From Streptomyces sp. SID13031 (GTDB lineage Bacteria > Actinomycetota > Actinomycetes > Propionibacteriales > Kribbellaceae): 64,000 nucleotides of DNA. Within the stretch, counting starts at the first letter, position 1. Every line of letters begins with the position of its first letter. The stretch lies in assembly GCF_010548305.1 (NCBI RefSeq), contig NZ_JAAGLV010000007.1, forward strand, positions 1-64,000, in the 5' to 3' direction. The translations under genes were made by a program, and so were the position numbers. Below the pieces are notes generated by a model. The model was not told the origin of the DNA. It saw only the letters and a list, made by a program, of their open reading frames with translations, and did no database searches. Positions 1 to 7,248 of this stretch are shown in pieces.

Positions 1-75
1 CGTAACCGAAACCCCCGCATCCACCAACCGCAACAACGCATCACCGTGACACTCAAAGTCCTCCACAAACGACAT
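1..75 (-). CDS. 5' end of an unidentified gene, cut by window edge
   Basis: An ATG at 75 on the minus strand opens a frame that runs off the window, reading MSFVEDFECHGDALLRLVDA and on. A GGAG-like ribosome site lies about 10 bases upstream. Only 25 codons are visible, so the product cannot be named. The start looks genuine, but the piece is too short to exclude chance. Confidence 0.35.
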   Translation of the reverse strand, partial: MSFVEDFECHGDALLRLVDAGVSVT

Positions 76-146
76 GGCCGCCGCAACTCCTCAAATCAAG
101 GTGTTGCGACGACCATGAGAACCCGCCCACCGGTTGGGGCGCTTCG

Positions 147-222
147 CTGTCCAGATTGGCCAACCCCAGCGTTGATTCGCGCGCGACCAGGCGCGTGGGC
201 AGTTCCAGTACGAGGCCTTGGG
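147..222 (-). pseudogene. C-terminal remnant of a LacI-family regulator
   Basis: The minus strand reads LELPTRLVARESTLG, which is the usual last stretch of LacI/GalR-family regulators (a beta strand reading 'ELPTRLVVREST' before a short tail). No DNA-binding or sugar-binding domain precedes it. It abuts a plus-strand remnant of an unrelated enzyme at about 200-210, so this is debris from a deletion or rearrangement, not a working gene. The family call rests on a short but characteristic motif. Confidence 0.5.
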
Positions 223-310
223 CGTAACCCACCTGATCGCCGGCACCGAGCCGCCGACGGTCCGCTCGGCCGAGCGGCTGGCCGAAGCCAAACACCTCGC
301 CTTCGGCTGA
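197..310 (+). pseudogene. C-terminal remnant of an LLM-class flavin oxidoreductase
   Basis: The plus strand reads YEALGVTHLIAG, then SAERLAEAKHLAFG and a stop at 308-310. This pattern (G-V-T-H-L-I, then a terminal helix starting SAERLAE) is typical of the end of luciferase-like, F420- or FMN-dependent monooxygenases. About 37 codons remain of a protein normally near 300 residues. No start or upstream domain exists because the frame meets the LacI remnant on the other strand. Confidence 0.45.
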
Positions 311-390
311 TTGCGAGCCCTCGCGGGGATGTGCTGGCCGCCGGTCTGGGCCAGCGCATCCCGCGCCCGATGCGGTTGTGCTGGTGATGC

Positions 391-1125
391 TCAGAGGCTG
401 CGGGCGGAGATGTCGCCGTACGCGGTGGTCGCGTGGATGGCGAGCTGGGCGGCGGCGCCTTCACTGTTTTTCAGCCCGTTGTGGATCCGGCCGTACGAGG
501 TGCCGGCGTCCAGGGTGGCTGATACGCCGGGGGCTGCGGCGATCGAGATGTTGCCGGCCTCGGTACGCAGTACGAGCGGGCCGCCGCTGGCCTCGGCGAT
601 GCGGATGTCGCCCTTGCTGGTCCTGATCTCCGCGGATCCGGTCAGGCGGCCGACCGAGATGTCGCCGGCCTGGGTGGTGAGCCGGGCGCTCGCGGCTTCG
701 TCGAGGTTGATCGCGCCGTGCGCACCTTCGAAGGCGATGTCGCCGAACCGCCCGACGGTACGGAGTTCGGCGCTGGCCGCCTTCGCGTCGAGCTGCGAAC
801 CGGCGGGCAGGTGGACGGTCACCTCGATGGATCCCGAGGTACCGAGCAGCTGGTTCTTCGCCGTGGCCTCGATCCGCAGGACGCCGTCGGCGTACCCGAC
901 CTTGGTCAGCTCGGCCAGCTTGACGTCCCGCCCCTTCGAGGCGTCCGCGGGCAGGATCTCGACGGTCGTGTCGGCCCGGTCGGCGGCGACGAACTGAACG
1001 CGGCCCGCGGGGATGTCGAGGACGACGGAGATCGGGGCGAGGGTGTCGAAGTTCTGCGTCGTCTGCTCCTGGGCGTTGGTCGGGGTGGCGGTGTTGGCGG
1101 TGGTCGCAATCGGTGAGCTGTTCAT
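391..1125 (-). CDS. DUF4097 family beta-repeat protein
   Basis: A 244-residue protein starting MNSSPIATT. After a Thr/Ala-rich N-terminus it has short repeated beta strands of the type 'AEIRTSKGDIRIAEASG', 'VLRTEAGNISI' and 'TTQAGDISVGRL'. These build the right-handed beta-solenoid of the DUF4097 (adhesin-like) family. No signal peptide or membrane segment is seen, so it is probably cytoplasmic; many relatives sit beside regulators or membrane proteins and have no known function. An upstream in-frame ATG at 1326 would add 67 residues of non-conserved low-quality sequence, so the internal start is preferred. The ribosome site is weak. Confidence 0.75.
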   Translation of the reverse strand: MNSSPIATTANTATPTNAQEQTTQNFDTLAPISVVLDIPAGRVQFVAADRADTTVEILPADASKGRDVKLAELTKVGYADGVLRIEATAKNQLLGTSGSIEVTVHLPAGSQLDAKAASAELRTVGRFGDIAFEGAHGAINLDEAASARLTTQAGDISVGRLTGSAEIRTSKGDIRIAEASGGPLVLRTEAGNISIAAAPGVSATLDAGTSYGRIHNGLKNSEGAAAQLAIHATTAYGDISARSL

Positions 1126-1301
1126 GGGAGCAACATTCGCCTGCCGCCCTGACACCGCCCGGTCATCGCGCTGACGCCACCGCTGACACGCCGCCCCCAC
1201 TCGTCGGCCAGGTGAAGGCGTCCCCAAGAGCCGGCTGCTGCGCATTGCGTTAGGCGGCTCGTATTGAGTGTGGAGGCGGGGGGAACCGGCTGCGCCTCCC
1301 A

Positions 1302-1391
1302 AAATCCCCCCTTCTCTCCGCAACAAAAGAGAGCCGCCAGCGTGCTGCGCGCGCTGGCGGCTCTCTCTTTGTTGCGGAGGCGGGGGGATTT
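1302..1391. repeat. Long inverted repeat copying the tRNA-Ser 3' end and tail
   Basis: The arm at 1302-1342 and the arm at 1352-1391 are near-perfect inverted copies over about 40 bases (CTCCGCAACAAA, then AGAGCCGCCAGCG, plus the AAATCCCCCC of the T arm). The right arm is the 3' part and downstream tail of the tRNA-Ser gene. The inner part (about 1329-1365) forms a strong hairpin that would end tRNA transcription. The left arm looks like a second, opposite-facing tRNA-Ser 3' end. Confidence 0.7.
1329..1365 (-). terminator. Hairpin terminator downstream of tRNA-Ser(GCU)
   Basis: GAGAGCCGCCAGCG and CGCTGGCGGCTCTC form a 14-bp stem with a loop of about 9 bases directly beyond the tRNA 3' end. 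On the minus strand a short T-rich stretch (TTTTG) follows. It probably acts in both directions. Confidence 0.65.
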
Positions 1392-1464
1392 GAACCCCCG
1401 AGAGGGGATTACCCTCAACCCGCTTAGCAGGCGGGCGCCATAAACCGGACTAGGCGACGCCTCC
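1375..1464 (-). tRNA. tRNA-Ser (anticodon GCU)
   Basis: Read on the minus strand, the gene begins GGAGGCG and ends CGCCTCC, followed by discriminator G, giving a 7-bp acceptor stem. The anticodon stem is CCCGC/GCGGG around loop CTGCTAA, giving anticodon GCU. A long variable arm (GAGGGTAATCCCCTC) and the T loop GGTTCAAATCC are present, as expected for a class II serine tRNA of about 90 bases. Confidence 0.95.
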
Positions 1465-1709
1465 TCCGCGCATCTCACTGCGATGCGACGACGGCCAAGA
1501 CTATAGGGACAACCCGTCCGGCAGCAAAGCGGGGTGCCCGGCCTCTCGGCGGCCGTCTTGGGGGTCGGTTTCGTTGCCCTGTAACCTTGCCGAATCGACG
1601 GGGGTCGTAACGTGACGTCAACCAAGGAGGCCGTGTCGGCGTCTGATGTATTGGGACCTACTCTGACGGTCCCGCCACGCCGCCACGTCGTCGAGCAGGG
1701 AACGGAGCC

Positions 1710-3293
1710 ATGACGCGGAGTACTCGCGCAGCTGGACACAGGTCCGCGCCTCGCGCCAACCGGTCCCGCCAGCGCGCTCAGCGCGCCTATCGCAGCCGAT
1801 CCGTCTCCAAGGCGATGGGTCTGACGCTGCTCAGCGCCCTGATCCCCGGCCTCGGCTTCGTCCTCGGTGGCCGCAAGAAGCTCGGCGCGTTCGTGATCAC
1901 GCTGTACGCCGGCCTGCTGCTGATCGCCGCGTTCTTCGCCCTCACCCAGCGTGACTCGATCGTCGAGCTCGCCGTCAACCCGAGCCGCCTGCTGCTGGCC
2001 ACCGGTGGCGTCCTGGTGGCCGGCTTCCTCTGGATCTGCATCGTGGTCTCGTCGCACAAGCTGCTCCGCCCGATCAGCCTGACCTCGGTCGGCCGGTTCA
2101 CCGGTTCGGCCTTCGTCGGGCTGCTCTGCTTCGGTATCGCGGTCCCGACCACGTTCGCCGCGCAGACCGTGATGGCCCAGCGCGACCTGGTCGGCGGCGT
2201 CTTCAAGTCCGAGAAGGACTCCAAGAGCGCCACCCGGCCGAACCTCGACAAGAAGGATCCCTGGGCGAACAAGCCCCGGCTGAACCTGGTCCTGCTCGGC
2301 GCCGATGACGGCGTCGGCCGCGAGGGCACCCGGACCGACACGGTGATCGTCGCCAGCATCGACACCAAGACCGGCGATACGGCGCTGATCTCGCTCAGCC
2401 GTAACTGGATGCGGATGCCGTTCCCCGAGGACTCCCCGCTGTACGCGAAGTTCCCCGACGGGTACTACGACCCGAGCGGTCCGGCCGAGCAGCCGGAGTA
2501 CTACCTGGACTCGATGTACGACAACATCCCGAAGAAGTACCCGGGCATCCTGGGCGCGACCGACAACGAGGGCGCGGACGTGCTCAAGGTGTCGGCGGGC
2601 GCGGCTCTGGGCCTCGACATCGACTACTACATGCAGGTCAACCTCAAGGGCTTCGAGCAAATCATCGACGCCCTCGGCGGGATCACCGTCAACATCAACT
2701 ACAAGGTGCCGATCGGCGGCGACTACGGCGACGGCCCCGGCTCGAACACGGCCCGCAAGCCCTCCGGCTACCTGCAACCCGGCCCGGACCAGAAGCTGAA
2801 CGGTCACGACGCCCTCTGGTTCGCCCGCGGCCGGTACGGCCTGAGCGACCCGTCTCGCCAGGAGCGCCAGCGCTGCACGATCCACGCGCTCGTGAGCAGC
2901 GCGAACCCGAAGGCCCTGGTGACGAGCTACCAGCAGATCGCCGCAGCCGGTAAGCAACTGCTGCGCACCGACATCCCGCAGGACATCCTGGCGGACTTCA
3001 TCGACCTCGGCCTCAAGGTGAAGAACGCCAACGTCACCAACGTCGACCTGGACAAGTCGAAGAACTTCCCGACCGGCCAGAACCCGAACTACGAGGCGAT
3101 GCAGGAGCTGGTGCAGAAGGCGATCCAGCCGCCGACCAAGCCGGTCGCCTCGACGCCGTCCAGCAAGCCGTCCGCCTCGACGACCACGAAGCCGACCAAG
3201 AAGCCGTCCTCGACGACCTCCAAGCCCGCAGCCGGCCAGCCGCAGAACCTGAACGACGCCTGCGCCTACGACCCGAGCCAGACCGGCAACTGA
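1710..3293 (+). CDS. LytR-CpsA-Psr (LCP) family wall polymer ligase
   Basis: A 527-residue membrane protein. The first 40 residues are basic. Three or so hydrophobic segments follow (about 30-60, 85-112 and 125-150), then an extracellular LCP domain from about 190 to 420. The signature 'REGTRTDTVIVASID' and 'GDTALISLSRNWMRMP' holds the Arg and Asp residues that bind the polyprenyl phosphate. The C-terminal 60 residues are a Ser/Thr/Pro/Lys-rich linker. LCP enzymes transfer glycopolymers such as teichoic acid or arabinogalactan precursors from lipid carriers to peptidoglycan. ATG start, apparently monocistronic. Confidence 0.9.
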   Translation: MTRSTRAAGHRSAPRANRSRQRAQRAYRSRSVSKAMGLTLLSALIPGLGFVLGGRKKLGAFVITLYAGLLLIAAFFALTQRDSIVELAVNPSRLLLATGGVLVAGFLWICIVVSSHKLLRPISLTSVGRFTGSAFVGLLCFGIAVPTTFAAQTVMAQRDLVGGVFKSEKDSKSATRPNLDKKDPWANKPRLNLVLLGADDGVGREGTRTDTVIVASIDTKTGDTALISLSRNWMRMPFPEDSPLYAKFPDGYYDPSGPAEQPEYYLDSMYDNIPKKYPGILGATDNEGADVLKVSAGAALGLDIDYYMQVNLKGFEQIIDALGGITVNINYKVPIGGDYGDGPGSNTARKPSGYLQPGPDQKLNGHDALWFARGRYGLSDPSRQERQRCTIHALVSSANPKALVTSYQQIAAAGKQLLRTDIPQDILADFIDLGLKVKNANVTNVDLDKSKNFPTGQNPNYEAMQELVQKAIQPPTKPVASTPSSKPSASTTTKPTKKPSSTTSKPAAGQPQNLNDACAYDPSQTGN

Positions 3294-3302
3294 CCAGCAA
3301 GG

Positions 3303-3330
3303 CACCCGCCTTCTGAGTCGGCGGCGGGTG
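3303..3330 (+). terminator. Possible terminator hairpin after the LCP gene
   Basis: CACCCGCC and GGCGGGTG form an 8-bp stem just past the LCP stop codon. No clear T tract follows, so this could be only a pause or processing hairpin. Confidence 0.35.
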
Positions 3331-3346
3331 TTGAGATCCTTGGCGG

Positions 3347-3805
3347 ATGCGTACGACGTACCGGATGCGGCCGGGGCGGTTCCTCGGGATTCCGGCTGTT
3401 GGGTTGATCCTGCTCGGGGTGGCGGCGGTGCTCTGGGGTGTCGGGGTGCCGGATGCCGTGGTGGCCGTGTTCGTCGTACTGGGCGGGCTGGTCGTGCTGG
3501 CTGGGATGTGGGTCCTTGCCCGGCCGCCGGTGCTGCTCAAGCTCGGCTCCGACGACGTACAGGTGCGGGGACTGCGGACCGCCTGGACGGACATCACCGA
3601 GGTCGGCCGGATCGGTACGACGCAAGGTGAGGCCGTCGTCCTGCGGACCAAGAAGCAGGAGCACTCGGTCCTGATCCCGGTGCACTGGCTCGCTCCGGCG
3701 CAGCTGGACAAGCTCGAGGCGGAGCTGCGGGAGCGGCTCAACCAGGCCAACGGCTACACCATCTGGGACGGCACTGCCGCGGAGCCGGCCGACCCCGCAG
3801 AATGA
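3347..3805 (+). CDS. Small membrane protein with PH-like cytoplasmic domain
   Basis: 152 residues. Two hydrophobic helices (about 13-32 and 36-58) form a hairpin. They are followed by about 80 residues rich in beta strands, including 'DDVQVRGLRTAWTDITEVGRI' split around a W-x-D-I motif, which resembles bacterial PH-like (bPH/YdbT-type) membrane proteins. A short acidic tail ends in PAE. Function is unknown; relatives are usually annotated as hypothetical membrane proteins. It lies 54 bases after the LCP gene on the same strand and may be co-transcribed. Confidence 0.7.
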   Translation: MRTTYRMRPGRFLGIPAVGLILLGVAAVLWGVGVPDAVVAVFVVLGGLVVLAGMWVLARPPVLLKLGSDDVQVRGLRTAWTDITEVGRIGTTQGEAVVLRTKKQEHSVLIPVHWLAPAQLDKLEAELRERLNQANGYTIWDGTAAEPADPAE

Positions 3806-3844
3806 TGGTCATTCGTTTGAGCTGACAAAGGGAGTCCGGAGACC

Positions 3845-4804
3845 GTGCTGTCGTTCGAGATGTCGTCCGAGGAACTGCTGGCCTACCAGGGGACCAATCC
3901 CCGGCCGGCCGATTTCGACCAGTTCTGGGAGAAGGCGCTGGCCGAGCTGGCCGCGACCGACCCGGAGACCGAGTTCGCCGAGGCGACCGACTTCCCGCTG
4001 CCGTTCGCGACGGCCGAGCACCTCTACTTCACCGGTACCGGCGGCTACCGGGTGCACGCGAAGGTGATCCGCCCGCACAACGCCACGGGACCGGCCGTGC
4101 TGATCTTCCACGGGTACGGCGGCGAGCAGCCCAAATGGATCGACCTGCTCCCGTACGCCGCTCAGGGGTTCACCGTGGCCGCCCTGGACGTGCGCGAGCA
4201 GGTGGCGTACCGGAGCGAGTCCCAGCAGCCGAACAGCTTCTCGCTGCGCTACCACCTCGTGGAGGGCCTCGACGGCGGCCCGGACACGCTGCTCTACCGG
4301 CACGTCTTCCTGGACACCCGCCGGCTCGCCGACATCATCGGCGCGCTGCCCGAGGTCGACGAGACCAGGATCGGTACCACCGGCTGGAGCCAGGGCGGCG
4401 GGCTCAGCCTGGTCTGCGCGGCGCTGACGCCGGGGATCAAGTACACGGCGAGCGTGTACCCGTTCCTCAGCGACTACCAGCGCGCGTGGGAACTCAACCT
4501 GGACACGGACCCGTACAACGAGATCACCACCTGGTTCAAGAAGCGCGACCCCAGGCACCTGCGCGAGCAGGAGGTGTTCACGACGCTCGGGTACATCGAC
4601 CTGCAGAACCTGGCGGACCGGATCCAGGCTGAGGTCACGCTCTACGTCGGCCTGGAGGACCAGGTCTGCCCGCCGTCGACGCAGTACGCGGCCTACAACA
4701 AGCTGACCAGCCCGAAGCAGCTCCGCGTCTACCCGGACTTCGGCCACGACGACCTGCCGGGCGCCTTCGACGAGATCTACCAATCGTTGGGCCAGAAGCT
4801 CTAG
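3845..4804 (+). CDS. Acetylxylan esterase / cephalosporin-C deacetylase family (AXE1)
   Basis: 319 residues with an alpha/beta hydrolase fold. The nucleophile elbow is 'GWSQGGGLS' (about residue 182), the acid lies in 'YVGLEDQVCPPS' (about 268) and the histidine in 'DFGHDD' (about 300). The N-terminal 'RPADFDQFWEKAL' is the usual opening of CE7 (AXE1) enzymes, which remove acetyl groups from xylo-oligosaccharides and other small acetyl esters. There is no signal peptide, consistent with the intracellular CE7 enzymes. GTG at 3845 follows GGAG; the ATG at 3860 is an alternative. Confidence 0.9.
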   Translation: MLSFEMSSEELLAYQGTNPRPADFDQFWEKALAELAATDPETEFAEATDFPLPFATAEHLYFTGTGGYRVHAKVIRPHNATGPAVLIFHGYGGEQPKWIDLLPYAAQGFTVAALDVREQVAYRSESQQPNSFSLRYHLVEGLDGGPDTLLYRHVFLDTRRLADIIGALPEVDETRIGTTGWSQGGGLSLVCAALTPGIKYTASVYPFLSDYQRAWELNLDTDPYNEITTWFKKRDPRHLREQEVFTTLGYIDLQNLADRIQAEVTLYVGLEDQVCPPSTQYAAYNKLTSPKQLRVYPDFGHDDLPGAFDEIYQSLGQKL

Positions 4805-4825
4805 TACGGACCCCCTCGGTAGCCC

Positions 4826-4862
4826 CGCAGTACCCGCCACCACCTTTTTGGCGAGTACTGCG
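4826..4862. terminator. Bidirectional terminator between convergent genes
   Basis: CGCAGTACCCGCCA and TGGCGAGTACTGCG pair over 14 bases with one mismatch around a loop containing TTTTT. The hairpin lies exactly between the esterase (plus) and the HIRAN-like gene (minus). Confidence 0.55.
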
Positions 4863-4876
4863 CGGCCGCCTTGAGG

Positions 4877-5743
4877 TCAGTTCGCTTCTTTACCGACCCA
4901 GTAGTGCCACGGTGGAGAAGCCACTGGAGACCGGGTCAGGCCGTCCGGCCAAGTCGCCGGCAGGTCATGACTCCGAGCTGCGTACAAGATCACCTCCGAT
5001 GCTGTCCGGTCGCCGCGGACGGCGATTCGGGCGGCTGTCTCGGCACGCATGTCCGCCAGATAGTGGATGGCGGGCAGGAATTCGGCACTCAGGCGAGGAC
5101 TCAGCCGGCCGACAGGTTCGTCGTCCAGCTGGATCTCCACCACCATCCGGTGCCGGTCCTGGAACCCGTCCTCCTCCTCGACCGCGTGCATCGTCGCGTA
5201 CGCCCAGCACTCGCCTTCCGGCCGGAAGAGCGGCGTGAGGACGTCCGGATGGACCTCACTGCCCGGTACTACGATCCCGCTGCCCGGTGGCAGCAGGTGG
5301 TAGCTCCCGGGCGGTGGCAGGTTCACCGGGACCAGCATGTGCGGCTGGCCCAGGGCGACGGCGACGCTCGCGTGGAACTGAGTGCCCTGATCGCCTTTGC
5401 CCTCCCAATCGGCGGGTTCCCATTCGCTGACCCACAAGTGGCACGGGACCTGCGGCTGCAGGCCTTGCGCCACCAGTTCCGACAGCACCGGGTGGTACCG
5501 GTGTGCGTCGTCCCTCGGCAAGTAGCCGACCACCTTTTCCTGCACCCGAACAGCGATCGAGCGCGGGTCGAAGCGGTTCCGCGGTTCCGGGACGAGGTCC
5601 GCGGTGGTGTCCAGGTCTGCGCCACGCGCTGGGATCGGGTCAGGAAACAGGCGACGGATCGCCTGCTCGTGCGGAGCCTCCCGCACCACTTCCTGCCCAC
5701 ACCACAACGCATCGCCCCACAGACTGAACGGAATCGATTCCAT
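4877..5743 (-). CDS. HIRAN-domain-like protein, function unknown
   Basis: 288 residues starting MESIPFSLW, preceded by GGAGG at a good distance. The in-frame upstream extension to 5935 is not convincing. Residues about 45-100 carry the HIRAN-like pattern: EPRNRFDPRSIAVRV, then VVGYLPRDDA. HIRAN modules in Rad5/HLTF-type helicases bind DNA ends. Here the module stands alone, without a helicase, and a second related segment ('MVVEIQLDDEPVGRLSPRLS', about 215-235) looks like a repeat of the same fold. Proteins like this are common in actinobacteria as hypothetical single-domain genes. Confidence 0.65.
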   Translation of the reverse strand: MESIPFSLWGDALWCGQEVVREAPHEQAIRRLFPDPIPARGADLDTTADLVPEPRNRFDPRSIAVRVQEKVVGYLPRDDAHRYHPVLSELVAQGLQPQVPCHLWVSEWEPADWEGKGDQGTQFHASVAVALGQPHMLVPVNLPPPGSYHLLPPGSGIVVPGSEVHPDVLTPLFRPEGECWAYATMHAVEEEDGFQDRHRMVVEIQLDDEPVGRLSPRLSAEFLPAIHYLADMRAETAARIAVRGDRTASEVILYAARSHDLPATWPDGLTRSPVASPPWHYWVGKEAN

Positions 5744-5861
5744 CTCTGCCCTCCAGTCCCCGTTGACCGGTTTACTCGGCTCATCCCGTCCAGACCCCTG
5801 GCCGTTACACCGAGTGAGCGTATGAGAACTAGACTGCCCACGCCAGACCCATTTCACTCCT

Positions 5862-5891
5862 AAAAAAAGGACCCGTTGCGCAACGGTGTCC
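5862..5891 (-). terminator. Intrinsic terminator or attenuator upstream of the HIRAN-like gene
   Basis: On the minus strand GGACACCGTTGC folds onto GCAACGGGTCC, followed by seven T residues, a classic rho-independent terminator. It points towards the HIRAN-like gene and lies about 120 bases before its ATG. No minus-strand gene lies just upstream, so it either insulates that gene or acts as a leader attenuator. Confidence 0.5.
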
Positions 5892-5973
5892 GACCGTCCG
5901 CACTCTGGACTAAGGGTGTCTTGTGCTGCGAGCAAATCGGTGAAGAACGTGCAGATGCACGGGAAGGAACGTC

Positions 5974-7245
5974 ATGCAGGCAGGTCATTCAGTCGCTTCA
6001 AGCACCGTCGACGCCGAGCGGATCGAGGACGCGGTCAAGCGGCTGGACGGGGTTGCGATCCGTACTCCGTTGCAGCGCAACCCGCGACTCTCCGCACGCA
6101 TCGGCGCCGATGTCTGGCTGAAACGCGAGGATCTGCAGATCGGCCGTTCCTACAAACTGCGCGGCGCCTACAACCTGATCGCCCAGCTCGACGAAGCCTC
6201 GAAGAAGGCCGGCGTGGTCTGCGCGAGCGCCGGAAACCACGGCCAGGGCCTGGCGTACTCGTGCCACACCCTCGACGTCCATGGCCGCGTCTACGTGCCC
6301 CGTACGACGCCGCGCCAGAAGCGGGACCGGATCGCGGCCCTCGGCGGCCGGCAGATCGAGGTCATCGTGACTGGCGATACCTATGACGATGCAGCCGCTG
6401 CCGCTCTCGCGGAGTCCGCCGCCACCGGCGCGACGCTCGTTCCCGCCTTCGACGACCCCAGAACCGTTGCGGGGCAGGGCACGGTCGCCGTCGAGCTCGT
6501 CGACCAGCTCGGCCACGCTCCCGACGTACTGGTTGTGCCGGTTGGTGGTGGCGGCCTGATCGCGGGGGTGGCGACCTGGCTGGCGCAGCGGCACCCCGGC
6601 GTACGGGTGGTCGGGGTGGAGCCGGCCGGCGCGGCGAGTATGGCTGCTGCGTTGGCCGCCGGAGCGCCGGTGACCCTGCCGCAGCTGGACAGTTTCGTGG
6701 ATGGCGCCGCCGTACGCCGCGTCGGTGACGTGACGCTCCCGCTGGCTGCTGCCGCTGGGGTGAAGATGATGTCCGTGCCCGAGGGCCTGGTCTGCTCGGA
6801 GATGCTCGAGCTCTACCAAACAGATGGGCTGATCGCTGAGCCGGCCGGAGCCTTGTCCGCCGCCGCTCTGGGCAACGGGATCGAGATCGAGCCGGGTCAG
6901 ACGGTCGTCTGCTTGCTGTCGGGCGGGAACAACGATGTCAGCCGGTACGGCGAGATCTTGGAGCGCTCACTCGTCCACAAGGGGCTCAAGCACTACTTCC
7001 TGGTGACTTTCCCCCAGGAACCGGGTGCTCTGCGGCAATTTCTCGACGGAGTGCTCGGGCCGGACGACGACATCACCCTGTTCGAGTACGTGAAGCGCAA
7101 CAACCGGGAGACCGGCGTCGCCCTGGTGGGCATCGAGATCGGCCGCCCCACTGACCTCACCGGTCTGCTCGACCGGATGGAGGCGGCCCCTCTCGACATT
7201 GAACGGATCAAGCCCGATTCGGCCGAATTCCGCTACTTGATCTAG
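5974..7245 (+). CDS. ilvA: Threonine ammonia-lyase (biosynthetic threonine dehydratase)
   Basis: 423 residues. It makes 2-oxobutanoate from L-threonine, the first step of isoleucine synthesis. The PLP lysine lies in 'GRSYKLRGAYN' (about 61), the substrate/PLP loop is 'ASAGNHGQGLAY' (about 90) and the phosphate-binding glycine loop is 'VPVGGGGLIAGVA' (about 190). The last 85 residues form one ACT-like regulatory domain ('HYFLVTFPQEPGALRQFL'), as in the short actinobacterial IlvA enzymes with a single regulatory domain. The start follows AAGGAA. Confidence 0.93.
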   Translation: MQAGHSVASSTVDAERIEDAVKRLDGVAIRTPLQRNPRLSARIGADVWLKREDLQIGRSYKLRGAYNLIAQLDEASKKAGVVCASAGNHGQGLAYSCHTLDVHGRVYVPRTTPRQKRDRIAALGGRQIEVIVTGDTYDDAAAAALAESAATGATLVPAFDDPRTVAGQGTVAVELVDQLGHAPDVLVVPVGGGGLIAGVATWLAQRHPGVRVVGVEPAGAASMAAALAAGAPVTLPQLDSFVDGAAVRRVGDVTLPLAAAAGVKMMSVPEGLVCSEMLELYQTDGLIAEPAGALSAAALGNGIEIEPGQTVVCLLSGGNNDVSRYGEILERSLVHKGLKHYFLVTFPQEPGALRQFLDGVLGPDDDITLFEYVKRNNRETGVALVGIEIGRPTDLTGLLDRMEAAPLDIERIKPDSAEFRYLI

Positions 7246-7248
7246 CTC

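Noticed and set aside
1122..3305. 727-residue minus-strand frame over the LCP gene
   Set aside because: It is Arg/Val-rich, antisense to a clear LCP protein, runs through the tRNA and terminator and has no motif. It is a GC-driven shadow frame.
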